A DNA stretch of 8,731 bases, from assembly GCA_030633015.1 (NCBI GenBank), contig DAOVTR010000051.1, positions 1-8,731 on the forward strand, given 5' to 3'. Positions 1 to 6,298 of the stretch are shown piece after piece; position 1 is the first letter of the stretch, and every line of letters starts with the position of its first letter. This DNA comes from Bdellovibrionales bacterium. GTDB lineage: Bacteria; Bdellovibrionota; Bacteriovoracia; Bacteriovoracales; Bacteriovoracaceae. The notes under the pieces were generated by a model. It was not told the origin of the DNA. It searched no databases and was given only the letters and a program-made list of their open reading frames with translations. Made by a program: the position numbers and the translations under genes.

Positions 1-448
1 CAATTGAATAATTACTACTTTTATCAACAGAATTTATTAAAATTTTGCTCTCATTATTGATTATTCGATAAACGACCTCATTAATTTGATCAATAACATC
101 TGTTCCAATTGCAAAATCAAGATGTTTATATTTTTTAAGGAGTTCCTTACCCTCAATTTGTGAAATGCATCCAGCAATCCCAACGATTAAACTATTATTG
201 TTATTTTTATCATGCTTAATTTCACCTAAACTAGAATAAAATTTAGAATTTGCTAAATCTCGAATGGCGCAAGTATTAAAAAGAACAAGATCAGCTTCTT
301 CTCGCTTAAAAGTCTGCTTAAAGCCTAAATCTTGCAAATTAGAAAGCATTCTTTGAGAATCATGATAATTCATTTGGCAGCCAAAAGTTTTAACCCAAAC
401 TTTTAGTTCTTTTTTACTCTTATCGCTAACTGAAAAACTTGTATTCAC
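1..448 (-). CDS. miaB: MiaB-type tRNA methylthiotransferase, N-terminal part (cut by left window edge)
   Basis: This is the N-terminal 149 codons of a radical-SAM methylthiotransferase; the rest lies beyond base 1. MiaB converts N6-isopentenyl-adenosine 37 of tRNAs reading UNN codons to the 2-methylthio form. The visible part is the UPF0004 domain, which holds the auxiliary 4Fe-4S cluster. Its three cysteines are in the expected contexts: FGCQMN (C24), NTCAIRD (C60) and AGC (C94). The FGCQMN and NTC-IR spellings favour MiaB over MtaB or RimO, but the radical-SAM CxxxCxxC and TRAM domains cannot be seen. I chose the GTG at 446-448 because a TAA stop lies in frame a few codons upstream and no ATG occurs before the first cysteine. 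No clear Shine-Dalgarno sequence precedes it. It is separated from the upstream lysine-rich gene by a terminator, so it is probably transcribed on its own. Confidence 0.9.
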   Translation of the reverse strand, partial: MNTSFSVSDKSKKELKVWVKTFGCQMNYHDSQRMLSNLQDLGFKQTFKREEADLVLFNTCAIRDLANSKFYSSLGEIKHDKNNNNSLIVGIAGCISQIEGKELLKKYKHLDFAIGTDVIDQINEVVYRIINNESKILINSVDKSSNYSI

Positions 449-483
449 CCAATTTACTACTTTTTAAAGGTTAAAGAGTGTGA

Positions 484-512
484 AAATTAACAATTTTAAT
501 GATTATTGTAAA
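484..512 (-). promoter_or_regulatory. Candidate sigma-70-type promoter for miaB
   Basis: On the minus strand TTTACA (507-512, five of six matches to the -35 consensus) is followed after 17 bases by TAATTT (484-489, a weak -10). It lies between the terminator at 567-586 and the miaB GTG start, where a promoter is needed. AT-rich DNA gives such matches by chance, so this is tentative. Confidence 0.3.
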
Positions 513-560
513 TAATCTTCGGAAAAATATAGTGTTTTTGACTCAAATTAATACCTAAAA

Positions 561-586
561 ACAAAAACGGCCCTTAAAAGGGCCGT
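561..586 (-). terminator. Intrinsic terminator of the lysine-rich protein gene
   Basis: A perfect inverted repeat pairs ACGGCCCTT (567-575) with AAGGGCCGT (578-586). This is one of the few GC-rich spots in the region. Read on the minus strand the hairpin is followed by a T-rich tail (TTTTTGTTTTTAGG, 553-566). It lies 27 bases past the stop of the lysine-rich gene and before miaB. The plus-strand side is also T-rich (CTTTATTTTT), so it could work in both directions, but no plus-strand gene needs it. Confidence 0.9.
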
Positions 587-613
587 CTTTATTTTTGTAA
601 ATAAAACTATTTA

Positions 614-865
614 CTACTTCTTCTTAGCAACTTTTTTCTTAGTAGCTTTCTTTGCTACTTTTTTCTTAGCAACTTTCTTTTTAGTAGCTTTCTTCTTAAC
701 TACTTTTTTCTTAGCCACTTTCTTCTTAGTAACTTTTTTCTTAGCTACTTTCTTCTTAGTAGCTTTTTTCTTAACTACTTTCTTCTTAGCTACTTTTTTC
801 TTAGTAACTTTTTTTGCTACTTTTTTCTTAGTAGCTTTTTTCTTTACAACCTTTTTCTTGGCCAT
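614..865 (-). CDS. Lysine-rich, histone H1-like repeat protein
   Basis: An 83-residue protein made of Lys triplets separated by VV, AT, VA or VT, with 49 lysines in total and no acidic, aromatic or cysteine residues. The composition resembles the C-terminal tails of histone H1 and bacterial H1-like proteins (chlamydial Hc1/Hc2, AlgP-type repeats). The inferred role is therefore non-specific DNA or RNA binding and nucleoid compaction by charge; nothing in the sequence proves it. The pentads form a 25-residue super-repeat in the order VV-AT-VA-VT-VA, present almost perfectly twice and then degenerating. Two units have lost one Lys codon. The start is secure: ATG with AGGAGG ideally placed upstream. 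The gene ends in tandem stops (TAG then TAA) and has its own terminator, so it looks like a highly translated single-gene unit. It has no globular domain, so it should be disordered in isolation. Confidence 0.85.
   Translation of the reverse strand: MAKKKVVKKKATKKKVAKKVTKKKVAKKKVVKKKATKKKVAKKKVTKKKVAKKKVVKKKATKKKVAKKKVAKKATKKKVAKKK
614..865 (-). repeat. In-frame tandem repeats, 15-bp unit within a 75-bp super-unit
   Basis: The coding sequence is built from about sixteen 15-bp units (KKK plus two small residues) and a final Lys triplet. Their order repeats every five units, which indicates duplication of a 75-bp block. Every length change seen is a multiple of three (two units lack one Lys codon), so the frame has been kept under selection. 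Such an array could change copy number by slippage or recombination. Confidence 0.85.
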
Positions 866-870
866 GGAAA

Positions 871-877
871 TCCTCCT
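871..877 (-). promoter_or_regulatory. Strong ribosome binding site of the lysine-rich gene
   Basis: Minus-strand AGGAGGA lies 5 bases before the ATG at 863-865. It is the best Shine-Dalgarno match in the window. Most other starts here have weak sites or none, which suggests high expression of this small protein. Confidence 0.85.
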
Positions 878-892
878 GTTAATTAAACTTAT

Positions 893-898
893 ACTATA
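893..898 (-). promoter_or_regulatory. Candidate -10 element for the lysine-rich gene
   Basis: Minus-strand TATAGT sits about 16 bases upstream of the ribosome binding site, a sensible place for a short leader. No good -35 is found at 16-18 bases. A TTGCGT lies further up (921-927 area) but at too great a distance, so only the -10 is proposed. Confidence 0.3.
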
Positions 899-960
899 AG
901 GATAAACATAAAATTATTTTAACGCAAACAAAAAATAACAAAAATTATTTTTTTAAATGC

Positions 961-989
961 AAAAAATAACTTTTAAAAGTTTATTTTTT
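961..989. other. AT-only near-perfect inverted repeat
   Basis: AAAAAATAACTTTT is followed by AAAAGTTTATTTTTT, which pairs with it except for one bulged base. The hairpin has a single G:C pair and T-rich flanks on both strands. It could be a weak bidirectional terminator or a protein-binding palindrome upstream of the lysine-rich gene. In DNA this AT-rich, chance is a real alternative. Confidence 0.35.
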
Positions 990-1421
990 ATTTTCATCTT
1001 TATTTCGACATGATTTATAAAAATATTAATTTTTTTTTGTAAAACATAGTAGAAAAAACAATTTTTTCACATAAAAAAAATAATATTCCAATCTTTTCGC
1101 TACTTTTTTAAAAAAAATTATAAAATTATATTTTTATATAAAAATATTCGCAAATAAGTTCTTTTTAACTGAAAATCGTTAATTTTCTCATGCTTCATTG
1201 GTAAAAATTAGTATTTCTTTGCTTGTAAAATGAAAATTTGTTGAAAAATTACCCAATAAATGATTTTAAATTTGATTATTAATGAATTTTTGAATTATTA
1301 ATTTTTATTTTGATTAAAAACATCTAAAAATATAGAAATTAACTTCAAATTTCATTCAAATTAAAAAATTTCATCCAATTTTTTGTGTAAATTTAATTTT
1401 TATAAAAAAAAGACAGGAATA

Positions 1422-3761
1422 TTATAAAAAGCGGAAAAAAAGTTCACTTTTAATCAAATTATCTTCATTTTCAATATTCAAAAGAGAAATTTCAACATCT
1501 CCACCCTTCGAAAGTCTTCCAAAGAGTATTTCCTTAGATAAAATTCTTTTTATTTTATCATTTATTACTCTTTCAATTGGCCTTGCACCCATTTTAGAGT
1601 CAAATCCTGTATCAACTAGCCAATTTTTCACTTCATCAGTAACTGTTAACCTTATTTTTTTCTCTAAAAGCAGTAATTCTAACTGATATAAAAATTTATC
1701 AACAATATTTAGAATATTTTCATGGGATAATTTATTAAAATATATAATTCCATCAAGCCTATTTCTAAATTCTGGCGTAAAAAAACTCTTTATTGCCGCT
1801 TTTAACTTTGTGGAGGTATTATTTTGAGATATCTCTCCAAGGCCAATCATTCCAGAATCAACTTCTTTGGCACCTGCATTGGTTGTCATAATAATAACTG
1901 TATTTCTAAAATCAGTAACTCTCCCATGAGAATCAGTAAGTGTTCCATGATCCATAACTTGAAGTAAAATATTAAAAATATCAGCATGAGCCTTTTCTAT
2001 TTCATCGAGCAACAATATACTGTAAGGGGATTTTTTTATTGTATCTGTTAATAATCCTCCATTATCATGCCCAATATAACCTGGTGGAGCTCCAATTAAC
2101 TTAGAAACTGAATGTTTTTCCATATATTCAGACATATCAAAGCGTTTAAATGAAATACCAAGATAAGTTGCTAACTGTTTTGAAAGTTCAGTTTTGCCAA
2201 CACCTGTAGGCCCAGCAAATATAAAAGATGCTTGAGGCTTCTCAAATTGCCTTAATCCAGATCTAGTTAATAAAATAGCATCACAAACCATATCTAAGGC
2301 TTCATCCTGACCGAAAATGACTCTCCCTAGATTATTTCGTAATTTATGTAGTTTCTCTTTTTCATCAGATGAAATTGTTTGCATTGGAACTTTAGAAATT
2401 GATGAAATAACACTTTCAATATCTTTAATCGTTATTTTATTTTTATTACCTTTAATTTGAGCATATGCCCCTGCCTCGTCTATTACATCTATTGCCTTAT
2501 CAGGTAACTTTCTATCAGTAATATATTTTTGAGATAAATCTATTGCAGATTTCAAGACTTGATTTGAATAATTAACACCATGATGCTCTTCAAAGTAAGA
2601 TTTTAACCCCACTAAAATTTTCAATGTTTCATTATAGGTTGGTTCAAGTATATCAATTGTCTGAAACCTTCTGATAAATGCACTATCTTTTTCTAAATAT
2701 TTTCTATACTCATCATACGTAGTACTGCCCATGCACTTTAATTTACCCAAATTTAAAGCGGGCTTTAAAAGATTTGAGGCGTCAACACTTCCCCCTCCAG
2801 TTCCTCCTGCGCCCATAATTGTATGTAGTTCATCAATAAATAAAATAGCATGATTACCTGACTCATTCTTCTTTGAAATATCATCAATTACAGACTTAAA
2901 CCTCTGCTCAAATTCTCCTCGATACTTACTACCGGCCAATAACGCTCCAAGATCTAAAGAATAAACTACCATCTGGTTTAATTTTGAAGGTACTTTATTA
3001 TTAACGATTGACCACGCTAACCCCTGAGCAATTGCAGTTTTTCCTACTCCAGCATCTCCAATAAGAAGAGGATTACTTTTTCTTCTTCTACATAAAATTT
3101 GAGCAATCCGCCTAATTTCACTCTCTCTGCCAATTAAAGGATCAATTTTCTTATTTTTGGCCAATTCGTTTAAATTTATTAAAAATTTTGAAGAAGATTT
3201 TTCTACAGATAACAAGTTATCACCATTTAGATCAATATTGTTTTTATCCGTTAAAGGTTGGTCAGCACCGTGAGCTACAGCATTTAAAAGTTTAAATTTA
3301 TCCAACCCTTGGCCGTTTAAAAGATATACTGAAAAACAATCCTTAGATTCAAACATAGAAACTAAAAGATGAATGGATAATATATCCTTTTTGCCAGACG
3401 ACTGAACATGAATTGCTGCTTTTTGCAAAACTAAATGTAAAGCTGGTGTAATTTCTGGTTGATACAAAATACCACTATCTTGAGCTATTTTTCTAATATC
3501 ATCACTTTCAAATTGAATTTTTGAAAGATTACTGATTTGTTCATCAGTTAAAATACTAAAACTATCCTGGTTTTCAAAAAAACTGTTAATTTCTAGTTTT
3601 AAAGTCTCAATATTCACATCCAACGAATTTAACAGATCAGAAATACTATTATCATGAAGAATTGCCCAAAATACTGCTTCTATAGTTAGATATTCATGTT
3701 TTAGTTCATTTACTTTTTTTACAGCAATATTAAAAATATAGTCTAAATTGTGTCCTAGCAT
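1422..3761 (-). CDS. clpA: ClpA, ATP-dependent unfoldase of the ClpAP protease
   Basis: A 779-residue Hsp100 protein with two AAA+ domains. In the cytoplasm it unfolds substrates and threads them into ClpP. The N domain covers about 1-150. D1 has Walker A GDAGVGKT (235-242), pore loop KYRG (279-282), Walker B ILFIDE (306-311) and the arginine pair R364/R365. D2 has Walker A GPTGVGKT (517-524), pore loop GYIG (561-564), Walker B LLLDE (583-587), FRNRLD (665-670) and sensor-2 GARP (725-728). The tripeptide IGL (639-641) is at the position of the ClpP-docking loop of E. coli ClpA. There is no coiled-coil M domain, which excludes ClpB and ClpC, and the length fits ClpA (E. coli 758). It starts with ATG three bases after clpS, with no strong Shine-Dalgarno sequence, so translational coupling to clpS is likely. 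clpP is not in the window. Confidence 0.97.
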   Translation of the reverse strand: MLGHNLDYIFNIAVKKVNELKHEYLTIEAVFWAILHDNSISDLLNSLDVNIETLKLEINSFFENQDSFSILTDEQISNLSKIQFESDDIRKIAQDSGILYQPEITPALHLVLQKAAIHVQSSGKKDILSIHLLVSMFESKDCFSVYLLNGQGLDKFKLLNAVAHGADQPLTDKNNIDLNGDNLLSVEKSSSKFLINLNELAKNKKIDPLIGRESEIRRIAQILCRRRKSNPLLIGDAGVGKTAIAQGLAWSIVNNKVPSKLNQMVVYSLDLGALLAGSKYRGEFEQRFKSVIDDISKKNESGNHAILFIDELHTIMGAGGTGGGSVDASNLLKPALNLGKLKCMGSTTYDEYRKYLEKDSAFIRRFQTIDILEPTYNETLKILVGLKSYFEEHHGVNYSNQVLKSAIDLSQKYITDRKLPDKAIDVIDEAGAYAQIKGNKNKITIKDIESVISSISKVPMQTISSDEKEKLHKLRNNLGRVIFGQDEALDMVCDAILLTRSGLRQFEKPQASFIFAGPTGVGKTELSKQLATYLGISFKRFDMSEYMEKHSVSKLIGAPPGYIGHDNGGLLTDTIKKSPYSILLLDEIEKAHADIFNILLQVMDHGTLTDSHGRVTDFRNTVIIMTTNAGAKEVDSGMIGLGEISQNNTSTKLKAAIKSFFTPEFRNRLDGIIYFNKLSHENILNIVDKFLYQLELLLLEKKIRLTVTDEVKNWLVDTGFDSKMGARPIERVINDKIKRILSKEILFGRLSKGGDVEISLLNIENEDNLIKSELFFRFL

Positions 3762-3764
3762 ATT

Positions 3765-4124
3765 TTATTCCACTTCAATGGTGCATTTTAAGGGAAACCC
3801 TTCATCTTTACCCATCGTAAGTACTTTTTTTAATTTGGCATCTGCAATTTCATATGTATAAATTCCACATAATCCGATCCCATTTTCATGTACTTCAAAC
3901 ATTATTTTCTGAGCACTATCATTTGAAAGATTAAAAACTGACTTTAAAACCAAAATTACAAATTCCATGGTTGTATAATCATCATTATGCAATAAAACTT
4001 TATATAATGGCGGTTTTTTAGTCTTTTCTTGCTTAATGGTAATTGTTCCACTGTGCTCCGTCTCTTCATCACCCAAGTCTTCTTTTGACATTAAAATATA
4101 TAAATTAGAATAATTATTTTTCAT
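3765..4124 (-). CDS. clpS: ClpS, N-end-rule adaptor for ClpA
   Basis: A 119-residue adaptor that binds proteins with N-degron residues (Leu, Phe, Tyr, Trp) and hands them to ClpA. The core domain begins at KPPLYKVLLHNDDYTTMEFV. The residues known to form the degron pocket in E. coli ClpS are present: the NDD of HNDDYT (about 47-49), the Met of TMEF (about 53), and the Met and His spaced by four in KIMFEVH (about 75 and 79). A longer-than-usual acidic and polar N-terminal arm of about 37 residues precedes the core; this arm drives substrate delivery in known ClpS proteins. Start choice is uncertain. ATG at 4122-4124 (used here) directly follows an in-frame GTG at 4125-4127, and both overlap the end of the upstream lipoprotein gene. 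A later ATG at 4089-4091 would remove 11 residues and avoid the overlap. None has a convincing ribosome binding site. Confidence 0.95.
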   Translation of the reverse strand: MKNNYSNLYILMSKEDLGDEETEHSGTITIKQEKTKKPPLYKVLLHNDDYTTMEFVILVLKSVFNLSNDSAQKIMFEVHENGIGLCGIYTYEIADAKLKKVLTMGKDEGFPLKCTIEVE

Positions 4125-5217
4125 CACACTTAAATTTCTTTAATTTAATAAAATGCTTCTCTAAGACATTTCCCGCTAGTGAACACATTAAATCCTGATT
4201 ATCTATCTCATAATATATTAGTTCTTGCAACGGACAATCAAAAAACTCAACATAGCAATCTTTAAAACCAAAAACGTGCCCAATTTCATGGGCCAAAACT
4301 TTTAGGGCAATATTTTTATCATTCATGTCAGATTTGGATAGATAAATATAGTGATCTGTTAACATTAAATGTTTTGAAACTTTTTCTTTAGTAAAAGATA
4401 TATTTATAACTTTGCTAGATTTACGATCATTCCATCTTGCTTTAACCATAAATTTTTTACTTTTCCAATATTGGGCCAAAGACTCATTCACTAGTGTTTG
4501 AATTTCTTTGCTTTTAGACTTAAAATTTACATATAAAATTGTTTTTTTGTTTGTTGAAATACACTTAAATTTATCCTTTTTATTTAATATTCCATAAAAC
4601 TTTTTATATATTTGGGGTGGTAGGGTTTCTTTTAAATAATTTTCTTTTGATTTTGTAGATAAAAAATCATTTTTATCAATGTAGCCTAGCAGATCAACAC
4701 TTTGATTAAATTTGTCATCATATAATGAAATACATTTTCTACTCATCCAGCGATCTCTTAGTGAATTTAATACCATTAATTTTGAAAGGAGATACTTAAA
4801 TCTATGTATTGAAGCATTTATTAACCTTGTGTTTTTATTATCAATTTGATCAATCCACTTTAATAAATAATTATAATCTCTTTCTAGTGATTTTAATTTT
4901 TTATTGAAATATTCATCATTTAATATTCGCTTTTTATAAGGAGTTGATCCATTATTATCACCGTCCAGTTCTACTGCCCCTATCCTGTTGAAAGATTTAT
5001 TTCTTTTATCTAAATCTTCCAAACTAATAACCTTATTTCTTATAACAGTTTGCAAAGATTTAAGATCAACTTTAATTTGATCACTATCAGATAAATTTTC
5101 AAAACATTGATTAACTTGAGATTGCATAAAATAAGATTTTTCTAGATCTTCATTTACACCACATGAAAACAGAGCAAATGCCATAAGCATTGATATGATA
5201 ACTTTTTGAAATAACAT
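4114..5217 (-). CDS. Predicted lipoprotein with metzincin-like zinc protease motif
   Basis: A 367-residue protein I cannot assign to a named family. Residues 1-18 form a lipoprotein signal peptide with lipobox LFSC, giving a lipidated Cys19; export by Sec and anchoring in the outer or inner membrane is predicted. Residues 20-220 are charged, Lys-rich and probably helical, with no recognised domain. The C-terminal part (about 225-350) contains AHEIGHVFGFKD: H310, E311, H314, G317 and D320 give HExxHxxGxxD. This is the metzincin signature with Asp as third zinc ligand, as in snapalysin. A downstream Met (M344 in DLMCS) is at the right distance for a Met-turn. Cysteines 321, 328 and 345 may form disulfides. 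A secreted zinc endopeptidase is therefore likely, with substrate unknown. It begins after the palindrome at 5276-5309 and its 3' end overlaps clpS, so it probably leads a three-gene transcript with clpS and clpA. No clear promoter or ribosome binding site was found. Confidence 0.85.
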   Translation of the reverse strand: MLFQKVIISMLMAFALFSCGVNEDLEKSYFMQSQVNQCFENLSDSDQIKVDLKSLQTVIRNKVISLEDLDKRNKSFNRIGAVELDGDNNGSTPYKKRILNDEYFNKKLKSLERDYNYLLKWIDQIDNKNTRLINASIHRFKYLLSKLMVLNSLRDRWMSRKCISLYDDKFNQSVDLLGYIDKNDFLSTKSKENYLKETLPPQIYKKFYGILNKKDKFKCISTNKKTILYVNFKSKSKEIQTLVNESLAQYWKSKKFMVKARWNDRKSSKVINISFTKEKVSKHLMLTDHYIYLSKSDMNDKNIALKVLAHEIGHVFGFKDCYVEFFDCPLQELIYYEIDNQDLMCSLAGNVLEKHFIKLKKFKCDEK

Positions 5218-5275
5218 TCATTTTACATACCACAAACATGGAAAAGCTTTTAACTAGTTGAAAAATATATAGATT

Positions 5276-5309
5276 AATAAGCGGTAGTTATTAATAACTA
5301 CCGCTTATT
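5276..5309 (-). terminator. Perfect 34-base palindrome, probable terminator after hpf
   Basis: The sequence is its own reverse complement, with 17-base arms centred between 5292 and 5293. The GC-containing core pairs AGCGGTAGTT with AACTACCGCT. It starts 13 bases past the hpf stop and ends 58 bases before the lipoprotein gene start. On the minus strand the stem is followed by a T-rich but broken tail (TTATTAATCTATATATTTTT). It most likely ends the lpt-rpoN-hpf transcript. Because the arms meet without a real loop, it could also be a binding site for a dimeric protein. Confidence 0.75.
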
Positions 5310-5322
5310 TTCAAATACTTAA

Positions 5323-5700
5323 CTAATATGCAACATCATCAAATTTATTTTCATCATAATCGGCCCAGGCATCCTCAGGATCAAGAATTTCAAGATCCTC
5401 TGGTTTACGATGGATGTGATTTTTTCCTATTTGCTTCTTTTTTGATAACTGTCTTTCAATTTTATGAATAACCTTATCTAAAGATTTATAAAGATTATCT
5501 GAATCTGCTGTTGCGTGATATGCGACTCTAGGGCCACTGACATCAATTTCAGCATAATGCTTTTTTTCTTTAACATAGCAAGTCCACTTAACTGAAAATT
5601 TTCCATCAAAATACTTTTCTAACTTTTCACTTTTAGATCTTATTTTTTGATCTAAGGATGGGGTATGTTCTAAATGCTTAAACGAAATTGTCAAATTCAT
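5323..5700 (-). CDS. hpf: Short-form ribosome hibernation promoting factor (HPF/RaiA family)
   Basis: A 125-residue ribosome-associated protein of the sigma-54 modulation/HPF family. Members bind in the decoding and mRNA channel of the 30S subunit in stationary phase, block translation and protect or dimerise ribosomes. The family fold is seen in the opening MNLTISFKHLEHTPSLDQKI, the helix with K23-Y30, the strand YAEIDVSG (49-56) and the conserved stretch DSDNLYKSLDKVIHKIERQL (66-85). It lacks the C-terminal dimerisation domain of long HPF, so it is a short form. After the core comes an acidic tail (about 100-125, rich in Asp and Glu) longer than in E. coli HPF. The start is supported by AAGGAA (5707-5712) eight to nine bases upstream of ATG. 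Its position after rpoN is the classic lptB-rpoN-hpf order; ptsN and rapZ, often next in proteobacteria, do not follow here. Confidence 0.93.
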   Translation of the reverse strand: MNLTISFKHLEHTPSLDQKIRSKSEKLEKYFDGKFSVKWTCYVKEKKHYAEIDVSGPRVAYHATADSDNLYKSLDKVIHKIERQLSKKKQIGKNHIHRKPEDLEILDPEDAWADYDENKFDDVAY

Positions 5701-5706
5701 AAATCA

Positions 5707-5712
5707 TTCCTT
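5707..5712 (-). promoter_or_regulatory. Ribosome binding site of hpf
   Basis: Minus-strand AAGGAA lies 6 bases before the ATG at 5698-5700 and fixes the hpf start. It lets hpf be translated on its own even if ribosomes leave the upstream rpoN message at its internal stops. Confidence 0.7.
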
Positions 5713-5752
5713 TTTAGTAAAATTGTTAATTTCTAAATAATAATAATACTCC

Positions 5753-6208
5753 TTATTTCACCTTTCTTTTAGATGATGATAAAATTCCTAATATTTCTCT
5801 ATATTTTGCAACTGTACGACGAGCGATAGAAACATCTTGTCTCGATAACAGTTGTGCTATTTTTTGATCTGATAACGGCCTTTTAGGATTCTCACTTTCT
5901 ATTAATTCTTTAATTTTTATTTTTAAAACATGGCTAGAAACATCTACTCCTCCATTTTTTCCACCTATTCCTGAATTAAAAAAATATTTAAGCTCAAATA
6001 GTCCTATTGGCGTATGCATATATTTATTAGTAGTTACTCTTGAAACGGTTGATTCATGCATACCTATATCATTGGCTATTGTTTTTAATACCATTGGTTT
6101 TAAAAACCGTGGGCCTTTTTTAAAAAAATCTTTTTGTTGTACAATAATAGCCTCTGCAACTTTAACAATTGTTCTCTGCCTATTTTGGATGGATTTTATA
6201 AGCCACAT
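5753..6208 (-). CDS. rpoN: RpoN C-terminal piece: DNA-binding domain with RpoN box
   Basis: This open part begins at an ATG inside the conserved MWLIKSIQNRQRT segment and gives 151 residues. The HTH region VLKTIANDIGMHESTVSRVT is at 40-59 (375-394 in the full gene). The RpoN box ARRTVAKYRE, which reads the -24 element, is at 129-138 (464-473). The ATG has no ribosome binding site and corresponds to the middle of a helix in normal sigma-54. It therefore looks like an accidental first Met after the stop and not an evolved start. The sequence itself is well conserved with no sign of decay. The listed start is only the first possible one; the homologous sequence continues upstream to the TAA at 6260-6262. 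Confidence 0.7.
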   Translation of the reverse strand: MWLIKSIQNRQRTIVKVAEAIIVQQKDFFKKGPRFLKPMVLKTIANDIGMHESTVSRVTTNKYMHTPIGLFELKYFFNSGIGGKNGGVDVSSHVLKIKIKELIESENPKRPLSDQKIAQLLSRQDVSIARRTVAKYREILGILSSSKRKVK

Positions 6209-6298
6209 TGCTGAACGTAATTTTTCTTTAACATACTCTGTTGTTTCTGCACTATTTTGTTATGATTTTAAAAGCGTTTGATATAATTTATAAATTTT

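Larger units (their letters stand above)
866..1421. other. Gene-free, very AT-rich intergenic region
   Basis: About 550 bases between the clpA stop and the lysine-rich gene consist largely of A and T runs. I see no open frame with a plausible start, no RNA gene and no GC-containing hairpin. The right end (866-900) holds the leader and probable promoter of the lysine-rich gene. Just past the clpA stop the minus strand has an uninterrupted T8 run (1404-1411), but no GC-rich stem precedes it, so a normal intrinsic terminator for clpA is not evident. Such DNA is likely to be bent and would suit binding by nucleoid proteins; that is inference. Confidence 0.7.

Noticed and set aside
614..865. CRISPR-like or satellite repeat array
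   Set aside because: The units are contiguous, lack spacers and keep an open frame with a start, ribosome binding site and terminator; they are coding repeats.
1422..3761. ClpB or ClpC identity for the two-domain AAA+ protein
   Set aside because: There is no M-domain insertion between D1 and D2, an IGL ClpP loop is present (so not ClpB), and clpS lies directly upstream, so ClpA fits best.
6072..6281. Plus-strand open frame of 69 codons opposite rpoN
   Set aside because: It lies antisense to the conserved RpoN C-terminal sequence, has no recognisable domain and no supporting ribosome binding site; a chance frame.
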